Of a DNA stretch of 64,000 bases, positions 29,815 through 43,050 are shown piece after piece. The notes beneath the pieces were generated by a model that searched no databases, was not told the origin of the DNA, and was given only the letters and a program-made list of their open reading frames with translations. Origin of the DNA: Torreya grandis (Eukaryota; Streptophyta; Pinopsida; Cupressales; Taxaceae); NCBI GenBank assembly GCA_037957365.1, contig JARHVA010000002.1, forward strand, positions 900,001 to 964,000, in the 5' to 3' direction. The translations under genes were made by a program, and so were the position numbers. Within the stretch, counting starts at the first letter, position 1; the number at the start of each line of letters is the position of its first letter.

Positions 29815-30375
29815 TTGGACTACAACCCTTTCAATAAGAATATTTACATGAATAATCATAATAATAATAACATTAAAATTGAAAATATTAATAATTTAAA
29901 CATGTTGGATTCAAATAATTCTTCAAACCAATATTATCATAAAAAACTGCATAATATAATATTAATAAGATTATTATTAAATTTAAAAATAATAATAAGA
30001 ATTTGGCTACTGATGTTGTATCAAATTGAAAATAAAAATTATTTTTTAATTGCTTTTATATTTACAAATAAAGTACAAAAGGATTGTGCATTAACTTTGA
30101 GACATGTCAATATTCCCACAACAAATATTATTATAGAAGAGTGGAGGGCATTCACGGTCTTTAATAAGAATGAAGAGATTTTATTTTTTAAGGTAGATAA
30201 AGTAAATGCTACAATAATAACAAATAAAAGGGACTACATATGATATCATAATGGAGGACCATTTTAAAAATTACGTGAGATACCAAAGGCTTACTCATAA
30301 CCTAATGCTATTGACAACTATCGGGATTAAAAAATTACACAAGTGTCATCTTTTGATGAAGTGACCAAGAAAAAG
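29815..30375 (+). mobile_element. Penelope-like element, 5' fragment (copy A)
   Basis: A 142-codon plus-strand frame (29,815-30,243) and the decayed sequence after it match the N-terminal part of the reverse transcriptase region seen better at 57,345-58,500. Shared landmarks are LTLRHVNIPTTNI and the start of the finger region, FFKVDKVNATIITNKRDY (family form DKGNA...). An Asn/Ile-rich leader precedes them. After the frame ends, the homologous reading continues in another frame to about 30,375, where similarity to the second copy stops. The RPI/SPT, palm and catalytic motifs are absent, so this is a truncated relic. Confidence 0.7.
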
Positions 30376-33300
30376 AATAAATCTGAATATTAATAAATAA
30401 ATAGATAAAATGAAATAATCAATAATATTATCCTAGAGTAGTATGGAATAAAATTCTACCCTTGTAAATTCGTAAAAGTTAAACATATCTCTTAAAACGA
30501 TATAAGCATGTTATCTGATTTTGAGTCAATGATGTTATGATTAAGATTAAATGTATGCACATGATTCTGAACATCCTCAAATTTCAAACCTAGACCAACA
30601 AAGGGGCATTTATTTTTCACTATATTCGTAATATGGAGGGAAGGTTCTTGAAATATCTTTAAAAATTATTACAGATCAAAGAATCATAACATTACATTTT
30701 TTAAAGTAAATTCTCTAAGATTTTTTGTGGGTTCTCAAATGTTTATATTTTATTTATTAAATTAGTATTAACCTTTAAGATACTTTATCTACAAAATTGA
30801 CTAGATTTATATTATCATTATTGGTTGGATACTTATCGAATGTTACAGTTTTTAGTCTAAGAGCTTGACTTGTTTTTCAATTTTGGAAGTGTTGAGTGAA
30901 TATTTAGAAATATTTCCATCTAAAATATTCTTTTCAACTTTTATAATATAAATACAAAGATATTAAAAATAAATATAGTAATTTAAAATAAATTAAAAGA
31001 AAATTATGGATAACTATGGTTTGAATGTCATTATAGGGGCTCAGAACTTATCTTACTAGCCATAGTATTTAATATAGAGATATAATATATAATGTACCCA
31101 TTATTTTCTTCTTTAGTTATAGTTATTTATAAAAAAAATTATTGTTTAGAGTAATATTTTTTTGAAAATAATTTAATAAATGATTAAATAGAGTTGTAAA
31201 ATTGAATGTCCAAATCCCATAGATAGATTATAAACTCAATTAAGTGTATAATCCATCAAGTTTATTGGAAACAACTTAGTCGATAATCTATCACTATAAC
31301 CAAATTATAGACAAGGGGTGTAAAATTAACTAATTTTTTGAAAAGTATCTATGTTCCATTTAAGACTTCCAAATTTGGAACCAAAAAATATATTGGACAA
31401 ATATATGTGAGAAATTAATGTCAAAACATTTTAAGAGAATGTCATTTGGAATCATCCAACTAATTGGATTTTGAGACACATGAGAAATAATTTGGTTTTT
31501 ATTTTGAAAGTTTCACAATGTAATAATCATAATAGACATTTTAGTAAATAGTATGAAAATAAAAAGTGAAGAATTATGATAGATTAGATAAAAATAATAA
31601 TTACGCATAAGAGAAACTTGGTTTAAAATATGGAAAGAAATTGGACTCACATAAAAAAAGATATTATTGAAACATAATGTAAATATTATAAATACAAAGA
31701 TTAACATCAATAAAAAAATATTAATGTAAGCATATTTTGTAATTAGAAGAAGTTGAGAAGTGTTAGAAACGTATTGAGCATTTAGAAGAATATGAGGAAC
31801 AATAAAAGTATTTTGATACTTTGGAAGATAATTTTATGAAAAGAAGAAATAGAATTAGAGATATTATAGGTGATATAGACACAAGTAAGTTTTAAAATAA
31901 TTTTTTAAGTGAGAAGATAAAATTTGACAAGCTAACATAGATAATTTTAGATATCTCAACTAGATTATATATGGCATATTTATAGATATTATTAATGTTC
32001 TCATATTTATATATTTCTTTGAATTAACAATCATCATGAAAATATATTTCATTTTCTTTCCAATAATCATATTGAAAGGTTTTTACATTTACATCAATGT
32101 CATCATTAGAATTTATAGAAAAAAAATAAGGCTCAACATAGCATCATGAATCTAAATTACCACTATACCTAATAGTTTGTGGGAGGATGTGATCATGTTC
32201 TTCAATTAAATCAATTAGTTGAGGAAAAAGGGTTTTTTATCCACATCTTACTCCAAATTCACATTTTATATCCTATTTTATGTTAATGTAACATATTTTT
32301 ATCTTTATTATTATTTTTCTCTTGTCAAAAGTTTTTTTTAAATGTATTATAGATATATGAATTTACATTACTATTGTCATGAAAATACCCAAAAAATAGT
32401 TTTGACTTAGGTTAAATACATGTAAAAAAATAATATTCTAATTAACTAATTTAAAAAGTAGATAAAATAGGATGACATGCAAAATTTAGTTATACATCTT
32501 GATAATTATAAGATTTTGTAATATTATTCAAAATATTATAGTAAAATTGTGCATTCAAAATTAATATAAACCTAACCCCAAGAAGCTTTTTCCATCAAAG
32601 TATGTTGTTTAGACCATAAAAATGCTTTGGATAACATAGTAACACATACATTTTGGAAAAAACTGTTGATGGTTCTTAAAAAAATTGATCCTTTTGTTGT
32701 CCTTATTTTGGTATTCATAAAAATTGTGCAATATTTTTTTCTTTGCTAAGATTCTATGAAAATCTAAATTATTCTTCATTTGATAATGGAGAAACTTAAT
32801 CTGAGATTTAAGAGCAAGATGTTTTTAGGCAAATAGTATACAAAAGAATAGATTAAATATTTTTAAAATTATCACCGCCCTCAAAGGTATATAATTTTAT
32901 AATAATTATTATATAATTCCATTAAGTAGGAAATTTAGTGTTATGTAATGGTCCTCTAATTTATAATGTTACAACTAATGAATCTTCTAACAGTTTTTTA
33001 TTTTTCCTAAAATAATTATGAAACAAGACATTTTTTATATTTATAGATGAATTGAAATAAAATTTAAATTATTTAACTACACAAATTGACATTCAATAGT
33101 TAAAAAAGTGAGAAATTTGAGATAAGGATCACATTTTCCATGAGATTTAATGGCCTAATAATCCCTTCTATGACATTACAATTATACTCCAAATGTGGTG
33201 AGAGCATTTTTTTCTTGATGTTAATATTTTTTATAATTCTTATTTTATAATTCAATATATTATATAATTAAACATATTTTTTATTTAATAATTAAATAAG

Positions 33301-36095
33301 AATAATTATTTAAATATATAAAATATATTCATTACACATACATGTGGATAACATAATTATATATGTCTGAGTTACTCCAATTGGATATCTCTACCATGTT
33401 TATTAAAAAAAATGCAACCTCTAGCATCTAATTAGGATTTAGAAGCACCATACAATTAGGCAAAGAAATTAAACTAAAACTAAAATATGAAATAAATAGT
33501 CATTGATGGTCAATGAGGAAATTTTCCATTTTTTTTTTTTGAATGGAGTTGTTTTTGTACTCCATTTATGCCATCACTTCCCCTTCTCCTTGACTCAAGT
33601 GAAAAGAACGTAAACTCATAGAAATAGTGGAAAGAGTTTATTAGTAACATTAAGAATATATAATCATATTAATGATAAATAAAAGTATTAATCGATATAT
33701 ACATAATCAACTACATATTTTCATAAGAATGTAACATAACACATCCAAAGTATGTGTGGGTATGTGTTGAAGGTATCCTTAAAAACATTATACCTTAAAT
33801 TTTTGTTAACATTGTAATGTATAATCATGAAAAAAATATTCTAATTAACAATGAATATAAATTATAATGAATCAATAAAAAAATCAACCAAGATCATATT
33901 ATGTTAGCCAAAAATATCAATAGTTGAACATCAAATTTAAATTTAATTTGAGGTTTGTGACATGATTGTAAGATTCTTCTAAATTTTTTATAAAAGTTAT
34001 TAATAATTTATGTCTACAAAAATGAATTATTTTAAAATTAAAAAGCCTAAATGAACTAATATTATTATGTATTTACATGAAAAATGAAAATCAAATAAAT
34101 AAAAATGAGAGATATGAGAGATAAAAGTTATATGAAACAAGGGGTGAAAGAACTTAAGAAAGTCTACAAGGACTGTACAATGACACGTCAAATATATTTG
34201 GAGTTTTATGGCACACCCCCAAAATAGAGGGAAAATTATATATAAATTATGGTAGGAAAAAATTGAATTTTATATGGTCTCCAGATAAAAAGTAAAAACC
34301 ACTATAACATAGAAAAAATATTAATAATCCATAATTTAAGTATTTAACAAGTCATTTGAGCATCTTCAAAATATTATATAAAAATAGAAATAAATTCTTA
34401 TTATAATTTGTGTTTAAAATATTTATAAAATGTCTCACATCTATTTGAAAAAAATGAATTGCGAAAAATTATCCTAACAAAGGCGACAAAGTTGATAGTG
34501 AAAAAACTAGAAATATTATAATTATGAATAAATATGCAATAATAATGAACCATATTTTATTATTTAATAATAAGTATATTATAATTAAATAAATTTTATT
34601 TTTTATTGAATGATAACCATTTTATTTTGGGTGTACATCTCCATAACTTTAAATTTATTTTTAATAAGAAATTGACTTCATCTTATATTATGACAGACCT
34701 TTGCACTCAACACAAATTTATCATAATTTTGTTTAAATGAAAATCATGAGATTTTTTAGGTGAAACTCAAAGAAAAAAACCACATGTAGTAGCTTAGTTA
34801 AACATTTCTTATTACAATGCCAATAATATCTCTCACAAAGTTAAACATGGTCCTAGTTTATTTATTTGTTTGTTTGTTTTTTAATATTATTATCTATAAA
34901 AAAAATTGGGCATGAATAGAACCTTTGGAAACAAGTTACAACATAAAATGGATTTTAGATTTAATTTTTCATGCATACCAGTAAATTAGGTAAATGTTGA
35001 GATTGTAAAACTTTCATGTGGAAGGATGGTGCTTTTATTAATAGGTAGAGATTGCAAACCCTTTGCGTGGGAGAGGCTGGGGTTGTTATTATTGGTTATA
35101 ATTTATGATGGTGCCTCTTTTTCTTTTCTTTTTTTTGTGGCGGTGGGGGGAAGGGGGGTTGTACTTTAAGATGCATGATCATCTTAAATTTATAAAAAAT
35201 CATGTATTATTAAAAAAGATTAAATTTTGATAGTATTTAGAATAGTGATTCATCTACTTCAATATTTTATAAAATTTTAAAAGCTTTATAATATTCAATA
35301 TATTTTTAAAATTATTTATAATCTTAAAGAGTGGTTTATTTAGGAACTTTGGTAAAATTTGGGGCTTGCCAAAGTTATATAAATCTTAAATAGTCATTAG
35401 TTTAATGGCATAAACAATTTTAGGATTATTGGGTGGGTTAAATATGTTATGTTTTAATTATATATTTGAATTTTAACTTTGTTGGCATGAAAATTTATCA
35501 AGAAAACAAACGAATATTTTTTATTATCACTCACAGGATAAATTCCCTATCCTATTATCAAGTGGAGCTACCTTCAGTGAAAATCAAAAAGGATGTGGTA
35601 AAGCAAAATATTTTAAAAAAATGGCTTTTAACAAGGTATAAATTTTAATCATAAAGTACAAAAAGGTGATAGAAATAGATTATGAAAGGAAAGTGAAGGA
35701 GGAAAGAATTATATGTAGAAAATTATAAGAATAATAAGTCTAGTAGGACAAACTCAAAGACTTAATAGAAACATAAAAAATAAGTGTTACTTCACTAGAA
35801 GGAAACCTTTCTCATTTAATGAGTAGAAAAGACATTACATGTTCATAAAAACTTACAACATACACCAAAAAAATTATCTACTATTGATAACAAAACTATG
35901 AAAATGATCTTATATTTACTTGTAAAATTAGTATTTTCACCCCACCAAGGTTACACTATTGACAAAATAATAAGAATGTAGATCTAAAGAAGAAATTATT
36001 TTTAAAAAAAATCTATGTTTTTGACTAATTAATCATAATCTCAAACATATTTCAAAAGAAAAGTTCATAAAATATATATGGATGTACACACATAC
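30376..36095. other. AT-rich gene desert
   Basis: This stretch of more than 5 kb has no frame longer than about 65 codons, no recognised element end, RNA gene or strong repeat. Small GC-richer spots at about 35,060-35,165 (including a G-rich run, GGCGGTGGGGGGAAGGGGGG) stand out but have no partner here. Confidence 0.55.
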
Positions 36096-36310
36096 ATTGT
36101 CCATGAAGATATTTCAAACACAAAGTTTGAAATTTTTTTGCTTATATTGATTATCTTTGAGCTATAGATATAATTTCCTTTTTCTTTATTTTTTATAGAA
36201 AAGTATAATTGTTAATAACTCTTACAAATGATCCTCAAACTTTTATTTATAGGTTGAACTAGGTGGTTATATTTCATAACCACCTTTTTTTCCTTTTAAG
36301 GGGTTGCAAA
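36096..36310. repeat. Dispersed repeat, copy 1 (pair of 37,655-37,865)
   Basis: This is collinear with 37,655-37,865: GATATTTCAAACA, AAGTTTGAAA, TATTGATT, TTTCTTTATTTTT, GAAAAGTATAATT, then AACTTTTATTTATAGGTTG, AACTAGGTGGTTATA and AACCACCTTTT. The final part holds a short inverted repeat, AGGTGGTTAT pairing with ATAACCACCT. Confidence 0.8.
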
Positions 36311-36340
36311 TTATTCTCTTTAAGCTATAGATACCATCAC

Positions 36341-36480
36341 TTTTAGTAGAGAAGATTATCCCAAAAATTTCTAATCTTATTAATAATTTAAAGATTGGGA
36401 TTATTGCATTGTTATGTGCCAAACCCAATGATCCCTATACTGAAAAAAACATAGCATCTCTACAATGTATACGTATAAAA
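36341..36480. pseudogene. Diverged copy of the exon-like island at 9.0 kb
   Basis: This aligns with 9031-9180. The plus-strand frame stays open, with mostly conservative replacements (for example EKIIPKISNLINN against EKINPRITDLINS, and IASLQCIRIKT against IASLQCIDIKT). The minus-strand frame acquires a stop where the first copy has Trp. The flanks differ on both sides. The product is not recognised. Either this is a second relic of one gene family or both are pieces of a repeat. Confidence 0.4.
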
Positions 36481-37654
36481 ACTATTTCAAATTATATTTC
36501 ATATACCTTACATTACACCTCTACACATGTAGTTGATATTTGGAAAATTCAAACATGATAAAAGAATACCGAGTCATTTTTCTTTAATGATATTCTTCGA
36601 ATCACAATTAAAAAAAAGAGGTAAAAGTATATGTGGCCCTTTTTTACCAATGTGCTTCTTAAAGTAATTTTGAATAGGTTATTTATTGTTTAGTTTAAAT
36701 TAAAGGGTTGACTTTTGGATATATTCAAAGGAGTGGTCTTGGCATTTAAATGATGTTACTAGAAGGTTCATTGACCTAACCAATAGGGAAGAATGAAAAT
36801 AGCAACCGAGACCATAAAATCAGAGATTCAATCACAGACTTTATGCCCAAATAAATAAATATTTTCACCATGGCGGAAACTATATAATCATGCTACTCAT
36901 AAAGCTATAGTGGAAAGGAAGAGTCAAAGTTGTGGAATGTGTAGCTATATTCTTTAACATGTATTCTATGTAATTACATCTGGCATTTGTTTTTTAATTT
37001 TATGCCACACTTTTGTGAGGATTATACTAGCTAGGACTAGCCAAATTACCAAGAAAATATAAACTACATGTTACATTTATTTGGGCAAGGCAAGGGAGTG
37101 AAAAGTTTATTAACATATATCTTTGTAATAATAGGTCATACATATTCTCAAGGGGTTTACTAGTGGTTTAAATGGAGTTAACAATTTACCCATAATTTGG
37201 GGATGATTTTTTGATAGGAAAGTCAACAACATTTTTTTTATTCCTTGAGATTGAGGTATGGTCAAATGACCTAGAGCTTATTCAGTCAAAAAGGCAAGCA
37301 CCATCTACCCAAACATCTATGTAAATGTAAGGATAACTATTCCCCTATAACTTGGGGGTATTGAACCTATTAGGAATCAATAAAGTAATTATATCATACA
37401 ACTTGATCTCACCACTAGACCCAAAAGTTTATAACATGTTAACAATTGACTACAAAAATTATTTAATGGTCTGAAATTTTTACCAAAACATTGTAATATT
37501 ACATTCCACATATATGCATGTGTATATGGGAATATTAAAAGGAAAAATTAGTAGTAAGATTGTATTTCAATTCACACCTTTATGGTAGAACATTGTGTAG
37601 GTGCAATAGTGAAAAAACTCTACATGCCATTTATTCACAATATAAAACAAAACC
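36481..37654. other. Non-coding stretch
   Basis: No frame, element end or repeat is recognised. Base composition is slightly less AT-rich around 36,740-36,900. Confidence 0.45.
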
Positions 37655-37865
37655 AAAAAGAGGAGATATTTCAAACATTAAGTTTGAAAATTTTCTCCTT
37701 ATATTGATTCGAGTTGAAAATACAATCTCTTTTTTCTTTATTTTTATAGGAAAGTATAATTATTAAAAACCCTTAAAAATTATCCCAAAACTTTTATTTA
37801 TAGGTTGAACTAGGTGGTTATAGTACGCAACCACCTTTTCTTCCTTTTAAGGCCTTGCAAAAGTT
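37655..37865. repeat. Dispersed repeat, copy 2 (pair of 36,096-36,310)
   Basis: This is the second copy of the roughly 210-bp repeat, ending in AACTAGGTGGTTATAGTACGCAACCACCTTTT. The 68-codon frame overlapping it is not conserved in the first copy. Confidence 0.8.
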
Positions 37866-38989
37866 AAATATCAAATTTACACAACTTAAAAACTTACAAA
37901 AACACATTAGGAAATTTACACAACTTGGAACAATGCATTGGTGTTTATGCATGACTTGAAAAGTATAGTAGTAAATTTGCAAAAATTGAAAAAATTCATT
38001 AGAAAATTTGCATGAATTAGAATTTGTAAAATAAACCTATTAGATTACAATGTTCAAATTACTATTACAAAATATGCAATTGAAAATTGCAACAATGACT
38101 CAAGAAGTTCCTAATAAGAAACTAGTCAAAATTTGATGATGATCTATTCATGTTCTTCTTCACTGATGATAATGAATCTTATATTTCTATGGTAGTGGCT
38201 TCTTCTCCTAAAATTCATCAAAATTTTACAATATATCTAGTACTTTATCTTCATCTGGACTATTTGAATATTTGAAAGCTATCTCTACATTGCAATATAG
38301 GTCTATCATCTTCTGAGTTGTTATTTGAATTATATTTATTATTGGATTTAGATTATCCATATTATTTTGATATATGATCAACATTTTAATTGACCTATAA
38401 TTTCATGCAAATTTGGGAGTTAGGATCTCCTCAATATTCTTTTTGAATTGACTGACATTGGTCTCTTTCAAAACCATTTTCCCATTATTATCAATGTATA
38501 TGCAATTCAATTTATCTACGCCTCCCATTAGTTTAAGGGAAGAATCACCTCATATTGACTTAAAATCATTGAATTTTTAAGTTTTTCTTTGACAATAAAA
38601 ATCATAAAAATAGAAGTCCCTATAAACTCAGTGTGGTATACAACTTATTTTTGAATAACTTCTTTATGAATGAGGTCACATAGACAAGTATAGGAGAAAT
38701 CTTACAACTTTAGAATTAATTAATTCTATTTATATACCTCCTCAACATAAATTACTTTACCTTCACTTGTTTTATCATATTCTAATTGGATCTCAGAGCA
38801 CGTGGTCATCCCCATATGTATGCTAGTGACCCCTTGCTATAGAATTTTCGTAGACCATTCTTTTTCCACGTTTCTCATATGACCAATTTATTATGCTACA
38901 TTCAGTTTTTGGTTGTCTTAGATTTTGTGAACAATTGAAGAGGAATATTTAATTAGTCTTACTAGTATCTAGAATATTGATGTTCATTA
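37866..38989. other. Non-coding stretch, possibly upstream part of the decayed element at 39-41.5 kb
   Basis: Short minus-strand stretches look coding-like (for example around 38,800 and 38,440), but none is long or recognisable. They may continue the relic annotated to the right. Confidence 0.35.
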
Positions 38990-41531
38990 CTCAATCTTTT
39001 CCTTAAGTTATTTTTCGGTCACTTTGTCTTTATTAATTTTTTCAAACAATGTGATAATTGCAGATAGAATTTTTTATTTCACACTTTCCATTATAGATTT
39101 TATCATGTGTACTTTTGTGATTTGATAATTATAAGACCTAAAATTAACTTTAACTTCCTCAAGAAGAGGAAATGCTACCTGAACATATCTATACCCTTTT
39201 TGATCTGTGATTATTTTAAAAATTATTTTGGGCTTCTTGACTGCACGAGGAGGAATAATTATCTAAATGTTGAAATCAATCTCTTTCAACCTTGTAAAAT
39301 ATTCTTTCTTTTCTTGATTATCTCATTCAACCAATTATGGACTTCTATACTAGGATATTGTTACACAAGAGTAGTGTTAGATTATGTTTGAGTCTTAGGG
39401 GAGGAAGAGGAGTTTACAAGGCTTGATATTTTTTGAGTATAATTTTGCCTTCTTTATATAACGTATCAGCTGGAGTTTTAGGGGAATATGCAAGAGTAAA
39501 TTCAACATTTTGATAGAGGCAAAGCTAATGAATTATCAGGATAAGAAGGAGTAAAATATGAAAATAGAAAGAATGTATTTGAAGCTAGAAACTATTGTAT
39601 ACTATTATTCACCAAGATTTGGAGCTAGGCAAGTCTATCAAAAGTAATTTTTTATAAAATGGAAATGATAGGAATACTAAAGAACTTTTCACCTGGCCTT
39701 CTTATCTAAAGCTTGAGTGCCTTTTATACTAGTTTAATTTATGTGATGGCTTTGGCTTCTATTTTTGCCTCAATTTTTTATGAGTCTTTGTGAGTTCCTA
39801 TTGCTAAATATTCTCTTATTTATGTTTTATGTTGTTGATGAACACTTCACAATTTAATTTCTTTCTTGGGAGGAGTAAATTCTACATTATCAACATTGAT
39901 ACCTTTGCTTTTCAACCATTTTAGAGTCTTGTTTAATAAAACTTGGGTCTTATCAATGAGTGAATTATGTTCTTTTTTGTTCCAATCTATTCTTGCAAGA
40001 GGTTTTGATCCAATATATTCCTCCTCATAGATGGGGTCTAGTACATCTTTATCATCTACTATATTATTCTTGATTGATACTATATCAAATACAATGACCT
40101 ATTCTAATGTGAACCATGAGTAGTCACAGATTATCATGTCTTTCTCATCATCACAATCCATCTACAAGTATTTGAAGTGATGAAAATATTGATATAAAGA
40201 ACCAAGAATATTTTGAATTAGGCCTCTAAAATCATAATAACATTTTCTTTCAAAATACTGAATGTTAAGTCAGGTCATTTCTTCATCAATCAATTTTGTG
40301 TTATCTAAAGAGGCACAAGTATACCAACTAATATAAATGGGAAACATTATTCTAGGCTTGTGCTTGTTCGAGAAGATATTATGTGTCTCAATCAACTACC
40401 ATACTAGTTCATTTAAGGTCCATTTATCATCTACATGCCTTGGAAGCATGTATGGATCAATCTCACAACCATAGATTTTCAGACAAGTGAAAGTAGGGAA
40501 CTATATGAACCGGGCTCCCCATTTAAAAATATTTGTAGAATATTTTATTAATATCCTCAAGTTATATGGTTATGGTTCAAACATTTAAATAACATATTAT
40601 AAAAATGTATCATTTATTCTTCAAAAATGACATGCACTTTCCTTCAATGTGAGTTGAGGATAGAAATCATATATTTTTGTAGTTTGCATGTCACCTATTA
40701 TATTCAAGCCACTGTAGAATATTGTCCTAGAGACAACATAAATGAGACAAGAGGTCATTAAAAATTTAGATGTGGTATTGACCTCTATTAGTTTCTTGTT
40801 AATGGAATCACTAATCAATTATCCCCGTTTGATGTGTTGCTTAGTCTTATGAATGATACATATGTATATATACATCTGTGTTTGAAAAAATCATGTAACT
40901 AGTCTCCCCATTACTTGATGAAAGAGTATGATCATATCATTGACTTCATTCCTGAATTCAAACATTGAAATATTCAAAGGAAGTATTTTTTTGTATGCTT
41001 AGGTTTGGTCAACCATTATTTGTTAACCCACTTAGAATAGGAACTAGTATTGGAATCCAAAAATTGTTGAGCATATGTTGGGGTCAAATTAACAAATGAT
41101 TGCTTATCAAGTAACTATAGAAAGTGATCACTATGTTCTAGTCTTAAGCACAAAATATATTCTCCTTTTTAATTCTTGAGTTCTCTCTTTTCTACATCAT
41201 AGTTCTTATCCATTGTTTAGACTAGTTTTACAAATTGTACTAAAATTGGGAAGGCAACTACTTGAGCTAATCCATTGTTGTGGATGATTTGATGATAATA
41301 TATCATATGGATCCCATTAATTTTATTTCAGGAAGCTTCCATTTTGATGTGACCTAGATCATTATATGTTATTTCCTTAACATTTGAATCTAGGTAAAAG
41401 GGTGGAATAGCCCATTGAAATTGATACTTCATGTATGTGAATTATTTTGATTGGCAAACCTTTTTGGGAGGAGTCTTTTTTAGGGTGATTTTATTAGTAT
41501 TCTCTTTGATTGGAGTCACAAATGTTAACAT
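38990..41531 (-). pseudogene. Decayed minus-strand coding region, unidentified (copy 1)
   Basis: Read on the minus strand, the region contains long stretches of protein-like sequence broken by single stops and frameshifts. One runs from an ATG at 41,531 (MLTFVTPIKENTNKITLKK) to about 40,880. One at 40,250-39,847 includes IGSKPLARIDWNKKEHN and LKWLKSKGINVDNVEFTP. One at 39,258-38,990 includes IPPRAVKKPKIIFKIITDQK. A second copy at 58,540-59,770 keeps the same minus-strand reading (IGSKPLTRLDWNKK), which supports real ancestral coding. The order along the putative protein is 41.5 to 39.0 kb, more than 700 codons. I do not recognise a domain. It could be part of a retroelement polyprotein or a host-derived family. 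Plus-strand frames here, such as 39,107-39,391, are shadows. Confidence 0.55.
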
Positions 41532-41599
41532 CTAATGAAGATCACTTACATGTGAGAGAAACTAGAACCTAAGTTAATGGATGCTCAGTCGTTAGACCC

Positions 41600-43050
41600 A
41601 TAGCCTCTAAGATTTGATGTGGTCGACAACTCGAGAGTGATCCTAGAATAAGGAACCTAACAAGTACACATCTAGGTTTCCCTAATCAATCTTTCATATC
41701 CTCCAATTTACATTCCACCCCTTTCTCCCATCATGGTCTAACTCCCTATTATAGTGCCCACTAGTTCATCTCTATGCACTATATTATCCATTGATTCCCT
41801 TCCATATTTCACCCAAGTACCCTTGGCCTTGATCATCCTAAGTGTCCTCACTTCTTCATTCCCTTCCACTCCTCCCATCTCACATCCCAGATTCCTCCTA
41901 ATGCCTCCCTTGGATATGCCCTCAAAAGTGGGCATGACTAAAGCCTTCAAAATCTTACCACACCTAGTAGGAACCCTCTTGATCCCCCCTTTAGTCAGCC
42001 TAGTGTTTCAATATCTAGTTCCAAGTCCTCACTTATTGGCCCTTGTGACCCCTATCATCCTAGTAAGGCCATCTACTATAACACCTAAAGCTACCCTGGG
42101 AAAGAGGCCAAAGAAGAACCAAATGGTGACCCATACTCGAGCTTCAATCTGAAGGCCTTATGCTCCAATCCCACATCATTTGTAGGTCTTAATGACTTCT
42201 ATGGACTCAGTATAAGTAGCTCAATAATTATCTATATATCCCCCTCTCTTACCCAAAGCCCTAATGGCCTCACCTTCAACCAACCCCTCTTATCCCTATT
42301 GTTTCATGACCCATTATTGGGGGTAATTCCACCTTAGGTGAACCTCACTCAAGAATAATGACAATCTCAAATGTTCCCATGGGCCTCCCCTTTCATTCTC
42401 CATCCTTTTTCTTCCATTTCCCCTCCACCTTCACTCATATCCTCTTTCACTCCTTCCACTTCCTCCATCTCCCCTCCACATCATCCTCTACCCTTCACCA
42501 CCATTTCAGCCATACCTCCTATACCCCCATAACCTAAAAGATGGTCCCAGGGTTACGAGCACCTTAGATGGATGTCCATGGCAACCCAAATGTGTAGTGG
42601 AGTTTCCACTGAGCCTCTAGGAGTATGAAAAGGATGCTCACATAAAGATTTGTCAAAGAAGGGAACCCAATGATATGGCAGACCCATTAGGATTTGTTTT
42701 CCCTCACTAAAGTGAGGACTATTACTAGAGAGGAGAAGATTATTGAGGACCCATTGTCTATCCTTTGATCTACCCACAACATGTCTAAGAAGCTCCTCAA
42801 GGACATGTAGAGATAAGTACAAAATCTTGAATCCCAAGTGAACAGTACATTCACAATTAGACTAATTAGGTAGGTCAAGGATGCCCTACTACTACTTTTC
42901 TCAATCCTTCGGAATGTAGTAAGGACTCGGGTTGAAACTGATACAATTATATAGTGGATGAAAACATACATGAAGAGGATCACAAAAATCAATGGGAAGT
43001 GCCAAAATTAGTTTCTACTAGAATTGTTTAATCCATAAATTTATTGGGTG
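41600..43050 (+). pseudogene. Decayed Pro/Ser-rich plus-strand coding region, unidentified
   Basis: This region is markedly C-rich for the window. The plus strand reads as a Ser/Pro/His-rich stretch (about 41,700-42,530), with recognisable continuous pieces such as PTSFVGLNDFYGLSISSS near 42,180. A charged stretch follows at about 42,700-43,000 (TREEKIIEDPLSIL, ARVETDTII-like). Stops and frameshifts interrupt it. A disordered Pro/Ser-rich N-terminus followed by a helical region is compatible with a retroelement gag or a low-complexity host protein, but there is no diagnostic motif. The 132-codon frame at 41,754-42,152 is one of its frames, and whether it is the original one is unclear. Confidence 0.35.

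Noticed and set aside
39107..39391. 94-codon plus-strand frame as a gene
   Set aside because: It lies opposite the minus-strand reading that is conserved in the second copy at 58.5 kb, so it is a shadow frame.
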